A stretch of DNA of 7,783 bases from Beijerinckiaceae bacterium (GTDB lineage Bacteria > Pseudomonadota > Alphaproteobacteria > Rhizobiales > Beijerinckiaceae), in NCBI GenBank assembly GCA_947455285.1, contig CANGOK010000156.1:1-7783 (forward strand), read 5' to 3'. Shown piece after piece: positions 1 to 5,980 of this stretch. Under the pieces are notes generated by a model. The model worked only from the letters and a program-made list of their open reading frames with translations. It had not been told where the DNA came from and ran no database searches. The translations under genes and the position numbers were made by a program. Every line of letters begins with the position of its first letter. The first letter of the stretch is position 1.

Positions 1-434
1 GCGCCGCTCTGCGAACAGGCCTGCAGATAGACCTGCCCATGTCGGGCGTCGATGACCGGCACAATGATCGCGGGCAGGGGGGAGGCTGGCTTTTGCGTAA
101 CGGGCTTTGGCCCCAACACCAGAGGCGCGGCGAAGGCGGCCAGGGTCGAGACCCCGACCACCGGGATATCGAGCGCGACCCCGAAGCTCCGCGCCGCCGA
201 AATCGCGACCCTGATGCCCGTGAAGGAGCCCGGACCTACGGTCACGGCGATCCGGTCGAGCGATGCGAAGCCGCCCTCCACCTTCGCCATGACTCGCTCA
301 ATGAGCGGCAGCAGCGCTTCCGCATGGCCCCGCTCCATTGCGAGGCTCTCCATCGCCAGAGGCTCGGGGGAGCCGCTATCCAGAACGCAGGCGCAGACGG
401 CCGGGAGCGCGGTGTCGAGCGCCAGTATTCTCAT
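1..434 (-). CDS. tsaB: TsaB, tRNA threonylcarbamoyladenosine (t6A) synthesis protein, partial (N-terminal 144 residues)
   Basis: The reading frame starts at an ATG whose first base is 434 and stays open for 144 codons to the left edge, so the C-terminal part and stop are outside the window. The protein opens MRILALDTA, the first strand of the ASKHA/Kae1-like fold, and has VGPGSFTGIRVAI at about residues 66-78 and VIDARHGQVY at about 127-136, both TsaB hallmarks. TsaB is the non-catalytic partner of TsaD; with TsaE they transfer threonylcarbamoyl from the TsaC product to A37 of ANN-decoding tRNAs in the cytoplasm. Usual family length is about 220-235 residues, so roughly 80-90 are missing. It lies 24 nt after the NifU-like gene on the same strand, suggesting co-transcription. 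An AAGGA (447-451, minus strand) lies 12 nt before the ATG, a rather long spacing; no better start is available. Confidence 0.95.
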   Translation of the reverse strand, partial: MRILALDTALPAVCACVLDSGSPEPLAMESLAMERGHAEALLPLIERVMAKVEGGFASLDRIAVTVGPGSFTGIRVAISAARSFGVALDIPVVGVSTLAAFAAPLVLGPKPVTQKPASPLPAIIVPVIDARHGQVYLQACSQSG

Positions 435-458
435 GGGGTCGAACAGTCCTTCAAGGCG

Positions 459-1016
459 TCAGATCTGCTCCACCGCCTGAACCTCAGGCATATAGTGGCG
501 GAACATGTTCTGGATGCCATTCTTCAAAGTGGCGGTGGAGGAGGGGCAGCCAGCGCAGGCGCCCTTCATGGCGAGATAGACCACGCCATCGCGGAAGCCG
601 CGAAAGGTGATGTCGCCGCCATCGCCAGCCACCGCCGGGCGAACGCGCGCCTCCAGCAGCTCCTTGATGGTGGCGACGGTCTCTGCGTCCGCCGGATCGT
701 AAAATTCCTCGCCATCCTCGTCATCGCCCGCATCGGAGGCGAGCAGGGGAGCGCCAGAGGTGAAATGCTCCATGATGACGCCGAGGATGGCGGGCTTGAG
801 ATGCTGCCATTCGCCATCAGCCTTGGTCACGGAGATGAAGTCTGACGCGAAGAAGACGCCGCTCACGCCATCAATGGAGAAAAGCGCTTGCGCCAAGGGC
901 GAGCGCGCGGCGGCGCTGGCGTCTCGCATATCGAGAACGCCTTCGGGCATCACCGTGCGTCCGGGCAGGAATTTCAGCGTGGCGGGGTTGGGCGTGGCTT
1001 CGGTCTGGATGAACAT
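459..1016 (-). CDS. NifU family protein (Nfu-type Fe-S cluster scaffold/carrier)
   Basis: The 185-residue product has two parts. The N-terminal Nfu domain begins MFIQTEATPNPATLKFLPG, and the C-terminal NifU domain (from about residue 115) carries GACAGCPSS with the CxxC pair at Cys154 and Cys157. By family knowledge these two cysteines in a dimer hold a labile [4Fe-4S] cluster that is passed to apoproteins. The layout matches mitochondrial NFU1 and its alphaproteobacterial relatives; it is not the three-domain nitrogen-fixation NifU, so it does not indicate nitrogen fixation. The start is set by GAGGAG six nt upstream; a TTG at 1064 would add 16 unconserved residues and has no such support. 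An acidic linker rich in Asp and Glu (about residues 96-107) joins the domains. tsaB follows after 24 nt; trpS precedes by 99 nt. Confidence 0.95.
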   Translation of the reverse strand: MFIQTEATPNPATLKFLPGRTVMPEGVLDMRDASAAARSPLAQALFSIDGVSGVFFASDFISVTKADGEWQHLKPAILGVIMEHFTSGAPLLASDAGDDEDGEEFYDPADAETVATIKELLEARVRPAVAGDGGDITFRGFRDGVVYLAMKGACAGCPSSTATLKNGIQNMFRHYMPEVQAVEQI

Positions 1017-1030
1017 TTGCGGCTCCTCAT
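1017..1030 (-). promoter_or_regulatory. Ribosome binding site deciding the nfu start
   Basis: GAGGAG on the minus strand (complement of 1023-1028) is six nt before the ATG at 1016. This fixes the start at MFIQTEA and argues against the in-frame TTG at 1064. Confidence 0.8.
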
Positions 1031-1032
1031 CG

Positions 1033-1051
1033 CCCCGGTTCAAGGCCGGGG
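1033..1051 (-). other. GC-rich hairpin in the nfu leader
   Basis: CCCCGG (1033-1038) and CCGGGG (1046-1051) form a perfect 6-bp stem with a 7-nt loop, four nt before the GAGGAG ribosome binding site of nfu on the minus strand. No U-run follows in either direction, so it does not look like a classical terminator. It could modulate translation or mRNA processing between trpS and nfu, or be chance in GC-rich DNA. Confidence 0.4.
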
Positions 1052-1064
1052 GGCGGATCAGCAA

Positions 1065-1093
1065 GATATCATCCGTTCCGCCAGCCAGTTCAA
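1065..1093 (-). promoter_or_regulatory. Weak candidate promoter for nfu-tsaB
   Basis: On the minus strand TTGAAC (complement of 1088-1093) and GATATC (1065-1070) are separated by 17 nt, a loose sigma-70-like match in the trpS-nfu gap. Transcription would begin near 1058 and include the hairpin at 1033-1051. The match is poor in the -10 element, so this is only a suggestion. Confidence 0.2.
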
Positions 1094-1115
1094 GCCCAAA
1101 GGCGGAGGCGCGCCC

Positions 1116-2150
1116 TCAGCGGACGAAGCCGAGGATGTCCTTCACGCTGGTCATGGTCTCAGCCGCCAGCACCCGCGCGCGATCCGAGCCATCCTTCAGG
1201 ACCGCGTCGATATAGGCGACGTCACCCTGAATGCGCTTCATCTCGGCGCCAATTGGGCCGAGCTTCGCCACGGCGAGATCGACCAGCGCGGATTTGAAGC
1301 TGGAGAAATTGGCGCCGCCGAATTCGCGCAGCACATCTTCCTTCACGACATTGTTAAGCGCCGCATAGATGCCCACGAGATTGTCGGCTTCTGGACGGCC
1401 CGCGAGGCCCGCGATCTCGGAGGGCAGGGCGTCGGGATCGGTCTTGGCCTTGCGCACCTTCTGAGCGATGGCGTCGGCGTCATCGGAAAGGTTGAGGCGC
1501 GAATAATCGGACGGGTCCGATTTCGACATTTTCTTCGAGCCGTCACGAAGGCTCATGACGCGCGTCGCGGGGCCCTGAATGAGGGGCTCGGGCAGCGGGA
1601 AGAAAGCGTCTCCAAAGCCGTTCGAGGCGATGGATTCGGAGAAGTCATTGTTGAACTTCTGCGCGATGTCGCGCGACAGTTCGAGATGCTGCTTCTGGTC
1701 CTCACCCACCGGCACATGGGTGGCGCGGTAGACGAGAATGTCGGCGGCCATGAGGGTCGGATAGGCGTAGAGGCCGAGCGAGGCGTTCTCGCGATCCTTG
1801 CCCGCCTTCTCCTTGAACTGGGTCATGCGGTTGAGCCAACCGATGCGCGCCACACAGTTGAAGACCCAGGCCAGTTCCGCATGTTCAGCGACCTGACTCT
1901 GGTTGAAGACGATGTGCTTCTTGGGGTCGATGCCCGAGGCGATGAAGGCCGCCGTCACTTCGCGGATATTGGCCTTCAGGACGGCAGGGGGCTGCGCCAC
2001 GGTGATCGCATGCAGATCGACCACGCAATAGATGCAGTCGTGGGTCTCCTGCAGGGCCACGAATTTCGTGATCGCGCCCAGATAGTTGCCCAGATGCAGA
2101 TTGCCGGTCGGCTGCACGCCCGAGAAGACGCGTTCGAGGAATTTGGCCAT
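1116..2150 (-). CDS. trpS: Tryptophan--tRNA ligase (tryptophanyl-tRNA synthetase)
   Basis: The product is 344 residues, normal for bacterial TrpRS. It is a class I aminoacyl-tRNA synthetase that charges tRNA-Trp with tryptophan using ATP in the cytoplasm. The Rossmann-fold signature HLGN is at residues 19-22 (FSGVQPTGNLHLGNYLGA context) and the KMSKS loop is exact at 207-211, followed by DPSDYSRLNLSDD. The YRATHVPVGEDQKQHLE stretch (about 141-157) is the typical tryptophan/ATP-site segment of the TrpRS family, which separates it from TyrRS. The start at 2150 agrees with the usual N-terminus; upstream AGGG with a 9-nt spacer is a weak ribosome binding site. hslU ends 79 nt upstream on the same strand, and a likely promoter sits in that gap, so trpS is probably not wholly dependent on hslVU transcription. 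Confidence 0.97.
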   Translation of the reverse strand: MAKFLERVFSGVQPTGNLHLGNYLGAITKFVALQETHDCIYCVVDLHAITVAQPPAVLKANIREVTAAFIASGIDPKKHIVFNQSQVAEHAELAWVFNCVARIGWLNRMTQFKEKAGKDRENASLGLYAYPTLMAADILVYRATHVPVGEDQKQHLELSRDIAQKFNNDFSESIASNGFGDAFFPLPEPLIQGPATRVMSLRDGSKKMSKSDPSDYSRLNLSDDADAIAQKVRKAKTDPDALPSEIAGLAGRPEADNLVGIYAALNNVVKEDVLREFGGANFSSFKSALVDLAVAKLGPIGAEMKRIQGDVAYIDAVLKDGSDRARVLAAETMTSVKDILGFVR

Positions 2151-2182
2151 GACTGATTACCCTGCCGCTCGTTCCGAGGCGC

Positions 2183-2211
2183 CTTATCGCAATGCGCAGG
2201 CGTCAAGGCAA
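2183..2211 (-). promoter_or_regulatory. Candidate promoter for trpS
   Basis: In the hslU-trpS gap the minus strand reads TTGCCT (complement of 2206-2211), a 17-nt spacer, then GATAAG (complement of 2183-2188). Each hexamer matches the sigma-70 consensus at four of six positions and the spacing is ideal. Predicted initiation near 2176 would leave a leader of about 25 nt before the trpS ATG. Confidence 0.4.
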
Positions 2212-2229
2212 GGGCGCTGAATCCTGACC

Positions 2230-3543
2230 CTAGAGGATGAAGCGGCTGAGATCAGTGTTTCGGGCGAGGTCGCCGACGTTCTTCTCCACAAAGCCGCCGT
2301 CGATCTCGATCCGCTCGCCGGACCGGTCGGGGGCGGTGAAACTGACTTCATCCAGCACCCGCTCCATCACCGTCTGCAGGCGCCGGGCGCCGATGTTCTC
2401 GACCGAGGCGTTCACCTGCACCGCCACCCGCGCGATGGCGTCGACGGCGTCGGGGGCGAAGACGAGGTCGACGCCCTCGGTCTCCATCAGCGCCACATAT
2501 TGCTTCACGAGGCAGGCCTCGGTCTCCGTCAGGATGCGGCGGAAGTCATCTTCATTGAGGGGCTGCAGCTCCACGCGGATCGGCAGGCGGCCCTGCAATT
2601 CCGGCAGGAGATCGGAGGGTTTAGAGACGTGGAAAGCGCCCGAAGCGATGAAAAGAATGTGGTCGGTCTTCACCGCCCCGTGCTTGGTGCTGACCGTCGT
2701 GCCCTCGATGAGCGGCAGGAGATCGCGCTGCACGCCCTCGCGCGAAACATCCGCGCCGCCGCGATTTTCACGGGCGCAGATCTTGTCGATCTCGTCGAGG
2801 AAGACGATGCCATTGTCCTCGACGTCGCGGATGGCTTCCTGCACCACCTGATCCTGATCGAGCAGCTTCTCGCTTTCCTCGGCGACGAGAGGCTCGAAGG
2901 CGTCCTTGACCGTGGTGCGGCGCGGCTTGCCGCGTCCGCCGCCAAGGGATTTTCCGAAAAGATCGCTCAGCGAAATGGCGCTCATGGAGGCGCCGGGCAT
3001 ATTGGGCAGTTCGAACATGGGCAGGCCGCCAGAGCCCCCCTGCTGCAGCTCGATCTCGATTTCCTTGTCATCAAGGTCGCTCGCCCGCAGCTTCTTGCGG
3101 AAGGCTTCGCGCGTCGTAGCCGAAGCGCTCGCGCCGACCAGCGCGTCGAGCACCCGCTCCTCCGCCGCCTGATGCGCCCGGGCTTCGACGCCCTTGCGCT
3201 TGCGCTCCTTAACCAAGGAAATGCCGATCTCGACGAGGTCGCGGATGATCTGCTCGACATCGCGGCCGACATAGCCGACCTCGGTGAACTTCGTCGCTTC
3301 AACCTTCAGGAAAGGCGCGCCCGCAAGCCGGGCGAGGCGACGGGAGATTTCGGTCTTGCCGCAGCCGGTTGGGCCGATCATGAGGATGTTCTTGGGCAGA
3401 ACCTCGTCGCGCATGGCGCCCTTGAGCTGCAGGCGCCGCCAGCGGTTGCGCAAGGCGATGGCCACCGCGCGCTTCGCGTCCTTCTGCCCGACGATATGGC
3501 GATCGAGCTCGGAGACGATCTCGCGCGGTGAAAAATCGGTCAT
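2230..3543 (-). CDS. hslU: HslU, ATPase and unfoldase subunit of the HslUV protease
   Basis: The 437-residue product is a AAA+ Clp/Hsp100-family ATPase that unfolds substrates and threads them into HslV. Visible in order: Walker A GPTGCGKT (57-64); pore loop GYVG (90-93) in TEVGYVGRD; a long variable I-domain insertion (about 105-230) with charged and Gly/Ser-rich stretches; Walker B VFLDEIDK (247-254); a probable Arg finger in GRLPIRVEL (Arg319); sensor-2 GARRL (385-389); and the C-terminal LSRFIL tail that in E. coli inserts into HslV and activates it. All key residues are present and length is typical (about 435-445). The ATG at 3543 is backed by AAGGA with a 6-nt spacer. It follows hslV by 18 nt, so the two are surely one transcript, giving matched subunits of the complex. 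Confidence 0.98.
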   Translation of the reverse strand: MTDFSPREIVSELDRHIVGQKDAKRAVAIALRNRWRRLQLKGAMRDEVLPKNILMIGPTGCGKTEISRRLARLAGAPFLKVEATKFTEVGYVGRDVEQIIRDLVEIGISLVKERKRKGVEARAHQAAEERVLDALVGASASATTREAFRKKLRASDLDDKEIEIELQQGGSGGLPMFELPNMPGASMSAISLSDLFGKSLGGGRGKPRRTTVKDAFEPLVAEESEKLLDQDQVVQEAIRDVEDNGIVFLDEIDKICARENRGGADVSREGVQRDLLPLIEGTTVSTKHGAVKTDHILFIASGAFHVSKPSDLLPELQGRLPIRVELQPLNEDDFRRILTETEACLVKQYVALMETEGVDLVFAPDAVDAIARVAVQVNASVENIGARRLQTVMERVLDEVSFTAPDRSGERIEIDGGFVEKNVGDLARNTDLSRFIL

Positions 3544-3561
3544 GAGATTTCCTTGAATTAT

Positions 3562-4140
3562 TCAGCGAAGATCAATGGATTCAATGACCAAAGACCGGTT
3601 CGTGTAGACGCAGATGTCCGCCGCGATGGCCATCGAGCGCCGCACGGTCTCCTCGGCGTCGAGCCCCATGGGCAGGAGAGCGCGGGCGGCGGACAGCGCA
3701 TAATTGCCGCCAGACCCAATCGCCATGGCGGCGCCGTGTTCGCTGGCCTCGGGCTCCAGAACGTCGCCGGTGCCGGTCAGGACGAGGCCCACTTGCCGGT
3801 CGGCCACCAGCATCATGGCCTCAAGGCGCCGCAGATAGCGGTCCATGCGCCAGTCCTTGGCGAGCTCCACGCAGGCGCGCATCAACTGGCCGGGATATTG
3901 GTCGAGCTTGGCCTCCAGCCGCTCGAAAAGCGTGAAGGCGTCGGCGGTGGCGCCGGCGAAGCCCGCGATCACATCCGCATTCTTGCCGAGACGACGCACC
4001 TTGCGGGCGTTGCCCTTGATGATGGTGGGGCCGAGGCTGACCTGCCCATCGCCGCCGATCACCACCCGTCCGTCCTTGCGCACCATCAGGATGGTGGTGG
4101 CGTGCCAGCCCTGCGATCCACTCTGCCCGTCACCCTGCAT
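3562..4140 (-). CDS. hslV: HslV, proteolytic subunit of the HslUV protease
   Basis: The product is an N-terminal-nucleophile threonine peptidase related to proteasome beta subunits; double hexamers form the chamber capped by HslU. The mature enzyme should begin at the first Thr of WHATTIL (residue 15), after cleavage of a 14-residue leader. Counting from that Thr, Asp17 and Lys33 are in place, as are the VIAGFAGATADAFTLFERLE and AIGSGGNYA segments. Many alphaproteobacterial HslVs have such a leader, whereas E. coli removes only Met. The start at ATG 4140 is chosen because GGAG (complement of 4147-4150) is then 6 nt away; ATG at 4143 is three nt from GGAG, and TTG at 4152 overlaps it. The mature protein is the same in all cases. 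hslU follows after 18 nt; hisB is divergent. Confidence 0.96.
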   Translation of the reverse strand: MQGDGQSGSQGWHATTILMVRKDGRVVIGGDGQVSLGPTIIKGNARKVRRLGKNADVIAGFAGATADAFTLFERLEAKLDQYPGQLMRACVELAKDWRMDRYLRRLEAMMLVADRQVGLVLTGTGDVLEPEASEHGAAMAIGSGGNYALSAARALLPMGLDAEETVRRSMAIAADICVYTNRSLVIESIDLR

Positions 4141-4143
4141 CAT

Positions 4144-4150
4144 CGTCTCC
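4144..4150 (-). promoter_or_regulatory. Ribosome binding site choosing the hslV start
   Basis: GGAG on the minus strand (complement of 4147-4150) lies 3 nt from the ATG at 4143 and 6 nt from the ATG at 4140. The spacing favours 4140 and excludes the TTG at 4152, whose codon overlaps the site. Confidence 0.55.
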
Positions 4151-4178
4151 AAAGGCGCGTTCTCGGGCCATGAAGGCG

Positions 4179-4207
4179 CATCTATGACCCATGATCCGCC
4201 TTGGCAA
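4179..4207 (-). promoter_or_regulatory. Candidate hslVU promoter
   Basis: On the minus strand TTGCCA (complement of 4202-4207) and TAGATG (complement of 4179-4184) are exactly 17 nt apart. Initiation near 4172 would give a leader of about 30 nt before the chosen hslV ATG. The -35 is good, the -10 poor. The preceding C makes a CTTG box, as in heat-shock sigma-32 promoters, and hslVU is sigma-32 controlled in E. coli, but no clear CCCATnT-type -10 follows, so sigma assignment is open. Confidence 0.3.
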
Positions 4208-4236
4208 GGGTAGCAAAGCGGTCTTGGCCTTGCTAG
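4201..4236 (+). other. Imperfect stem-loop in the hisB leader region
   Basis: GCAAGG (4204-4209) pairs perfectly with CCTTGC (4228-4233) around an 18-nt loop, and the stem can grow outward by G-U, U-A and U-G pairs to 4201 and 4236. The loop holds a further short CAAAG/CTTG pairing. It lies 27 nt before the hisB ATG and overlaps the candidate -35 box of hslV on the other strand. No U-tract follows, so it is not a standard terminator. A regulatory role is possible but unproven; no clear his promoter was identified around it. Confidence 0.3.
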
Positions 4237-4262
4237 AAGCCGGGAGCAACCGGAAAACTGAC

Positions 4263-4856
4263 ATGCGCACCGCCTCCCTTTCGCGCAAGACGCGGGAAAC
4301 CGACATCAACGTCGAGGTCACGCTCGATGGCTCGGGAAAATCCGAGATCTCCACGGGCGTGGGCTTTTTCGACCACATGCTCGACCAGATCGCGCGCCAC
4401 TCCCTCATCGACCTGAAAATTCAGGCGACCGGCGACCTGCACATTGATTTCCACCATACGGTGGAGGATGTGGGCATCGCGCTGGGCCAGGCGATCCGTC
4501 AGGCGCTGGGCGACCTGAAGGGCGTCACCCGCTATGCGGATGTGCACCTTCCCATGGACGAGACCCTGACCCGGGTGGCGCTGGACATCTCCGGCCGCGC
4601 TTTCCTCGTGTTCCGGACGGAATTCCACACGCCCAAGATCGGCGAATTCGACACCCAGCTCGTGCGCGAGTTCTTCCAGGCTTTCGCCATGAACGCCGGG
4701 ATGACGCTGCATGTGGAGACGCTTTATGGGGTCAACGACCACCATATCGCCGAGTCCTGCTTCAAGGGCGTGGCGCGCGCCCTGCGCACCGCCGTCTCCA
4801 TCGACGAGCGCCAGAGCGGGCGCGTTCCCTCCACCAAGGGCACCCTGACCGGCTGA
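4263..4856 (+). CDS. hisB: Imidazoleglycerol-phosphate dehydratase
   Basis: The 197-residue product is a monofunctional HisB, without the phosphatase domain of the enterobacterial fusion. It dehydrates imidazole-glycerol phosphate to imidazole-acetol phosphate, the sixth step of histidine synthesis, using two Mn ions in a 24-mer. Metal-binding and catalytic motifs are intact: GVGFFDHML (32-40), ARHS with His46, DFHHT (62-66), TLHVE with His150, NDHHIAES (158-165), and the C-terminal VPSTKG (188-193). The frame is open upstream to ATG 4191, but those 24 residues are not family-like; MRTASLSRKTRETDI at 4263 fits, with a weak GGAAA 7 nt upstream. It is the first gene of the plus-strand his cluster and its stop is four nt before the next gene. 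The protein is cytoplasmic. Confidence 0.97.
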   Translation: MRTASLSRKTRETDINVEVTLDGSGKSEISTGVGFFDHMLDQIARHSLIDLKIQATGDLHIDFHHTVEDVGIALGQAIRQALGDLKGVTRYADVHLPMDETLTRVALDISGRAFLVFRTEFHTPKIGEFDTQLVREFFQAFAMNAGMTLHVETLYGVNDHHIAESCFKGVARALRTAVSIDERQSGRVPSTKGTLTG

Positions 4857-4860
4857 ACCG

Positions 4861-5328
4861 ATGACCATTTTCACCGTGCATATGCCGGTCGGCGCTCGCG
4901 AGCCCGAAGCGATGGCGGAAAAGATCCGGCTCATTCCCGAGACCGCGTCTTTCGCAGCCTTTCTCTTTGGGCCGTTCTGGCTGGCGAGCCATGGCGCATG
5001 GCGGGCCGCGACTGGCTTCGTCCTGTTTATGGTCACACTCCTCGCCTGCCAGATCGCCCTTGGCCTGCCCGGGGGCGCCCTTCTGGCGACGCTGCTGCTG
5101 ATCCAGTTCTTCATCGGCCTTGAAGGCAACCAGATGGCGCGCGCCGCCGCGAGCCGTGGCCGTTTCGAAATGGTCGATGTCGTGAATGCAAACGGCGTCG
5201 AAGAAGCCGAACATGTCGCGTTGCGCCGCCTCATCGGTGCGATGAACCAGCGCCGTCCTGCGGCTTCCGGTTTCATCAAGGACAATGACCTGCCCGGAAT
5301 CGGGCTCTTCCCCGGCGTCGGAGGTTGA
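4861..5328 (+). CDS. DUF2628-type small membrane protein of unknown function in the his operon
   Basis: This 155-residue protein has no known activity. It begins MTIFTVHMP, then a soluble stretch, then three hydrophobic segments at about 30-44 (FAAFLFGPFWLASHG), 49-67 and 70-87 (ALLATLLLIQFFIGLEG), the second and third being clear membrane spans and the first, with its FGPFW aromatic motif, likely a half or full span. A cytoplasmic-looking GNQMARAAASRGRFE follows, then a tail of about 50 residues without hydrophobic segments. The FGPFWL motif followed by two spans and an N-x-x-R-x-x-x-x-x-RG segment matches DUF2628 (PF10947) as I recall it, and members commonly lie between hisB and hisH in Rhizobiales. 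It starts four nt after hisB, with no good ribosome binding site of its own, so it is probably translated by coupling. Its stop is one nt before hisH. No signal peptide is seen. Confidence 0.85.
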   Translation: MTIFTVHMPVGAREPEAMAEKIRLIPETASFAAFLFGPFWLASHGAWRAATGFVLFMVTLLACQIALGLPGGALLATLLLIQFFIGLEGNQMARAAASRGRFEMVDVVNANGVEEAEHVALRRLIGAMNQRRPAASGFIKDNDLPGIGLFPGVGG

Positions 5329-5329
5329 T
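5320..5329 (+). promoter_or_regulatory. Ribosome binding site deciding the hisH GTG start
   Basis: GGAGG (5320-5324) is five nt before GTG 5330. It lies inside the last codons of the DUF2628 gene. An overlapping ATG at 5328 is out of frame and meets a stop at once, so GTG is the start. Confidence 0.85.
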
Positions 5330-5980
5330 GTGAGCGTCGCCATCATCGACTACGGGTCCGGCAACCTTCATTCCGCCAAGAAGGCCTTCGAGACCGCCGC
5401 CGCCAGCGCGGGTCTGGGTCTCGACATTCTCCTCACCAGCGATCCCGATCTGGTCCGCAAGGCCGACCGCGTCGTGCTGCCGGGCGTCGGCGCCTTCGCC
5501 GATTGCCGTCGCGGCCTAGACGAGATCCCCGGCATGATCGAGGCCATGGGCGAGGCGGTCCATAAGCGCGGTCGTCCCTTTCTGGGCATTTGCGTCGGGA
5601 TGCAACTCCTCGCCACGCGCGGGCTTGAACATCAGGTGACCGCAGGCCTCGACTGGATTCCCGGCGATGTGCAGGCCATCACGCCTGCCGATCCCACCCT
5701 CAAGGTGCCGCATATGGGGTGGAACACGCTGGACCAGCGCCTCAACCATCCGCTGCTTGCGGGCCTGACGACCGGCGACCAGGGGCTGCACGCCTACTTC
5801 GTGCATTCCTTTGAGCTTAAAGCGGCGAATGAGGATATGATCCTCGCAAGCACCAACTACGGCGGGCCAGTCACCGCCATGGTGGCCCATGGCAACATCG
5901 CCGGCACGCAATTTCATCCCGAGAAAAGCCAGACGCTGGGTCTGGCCCTAATCGCCAATTTCATGAGGTGGACGCCGTGA
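5330..5980 (+). CDS. hisH: Imidazole glycerol phosphate synthase, glutamine amidotransferase subunit
   Basis: The 216-residue product is a class I glutaminase. It hydrolyses glutamine and sends ammonia through the HisF barrel for imidazole ring closure. The triad is complete: nucleophile Cys88 in GICVGMQ, and His196 and Glu198 in QFHPEKSQ. The oxyanion-strand PGVGAF (51-56) and the N-terminal IIDYGSGN are also typical, and HSFE (159-162) follows the YFVHS strand. The start is GTG, chosen because MSVAIIDYGSGN is the usual N-terminus and GGAGG stands five nt upstream; the frame extends to an ATG at 5285, but that would overlap DUF2628 by 44 nt. One nt separates it from the DUF2628 stop and it overlaps hisA by four nt (GTGA), so translation is coupled on both sides. 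HisH and HisF work as a heterodimer. Confidence 0.97.
   Translation: MSVAIIDYGSGNLHSAKKAFETAAASAGLGLDILLTSDPDLVRKADRVVLPGVGAFADCRRGLDEIPGMIEAMGEAVHKRGRPFLGICVGMQLLATRGLEHQVTAGLDWIPGDVQAITPADPTLKVPHMGWNTLDQRLNHPLLAGLTTGDQGLHAYFVHSFELKAANEDMILASTNYGGPVTAMVAHGNIAGTQFHPEKSQTLGLALIANFMRWTP

Noticed and set aside
39..845. A 268-codon plus-strand frame spanning the antisense of tsaB and nfu.
   Set aside because: Both minus-strand genes have strong family motifs; this frame crosses their junction and shows only composition-driven sequence.
459..1016. The NifU-like gene as evidence for nitrogen fixation.
   Set aside because: Its two-domain Nfu layout is the general housekeeping form; it lacks the IscU-like and ferredoxin-like domains of nif-cluster NifU.
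1107..1114. Eight-base palindrome GGCGCGCC next to the trpS stop.
   Set aside because: Expected by chance in GC-rich DNA; too short and unsupported as a site.
888..2156. A 422-codon open frame on the plus strand opposite trpS and the trpS-nfu gap.
   Set aside because: It is antisense to a clear trpS, matches no family, and is Arg/Gly/His/Ala-rich in the way expected from the complement of GC-rich coding DNA.
2500..3531. A 343-codon open frame on the plus strand opposite hslU.
   Set aside because: hslU is complete with all motifs on the other strand; the antisense product is a low-complexity shadow without recognisable domains or a ribosome binding site.
4170..4213. Two tiny frames in the hisB leader (MKAHL and MTHDPPWQG) as possible histidine attenuator peptides.
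   Set aside because: Each has one His codon, no His run, no ribosome binding site, and no terminator/antiterminator pair with a U-tract follows.
4191..4262. A longer hisB start adding 24 residues.
   Set aside because: The extra residues are unlike HisB N-termini, and the segment coincides with the stem-loop and intergenic control region.
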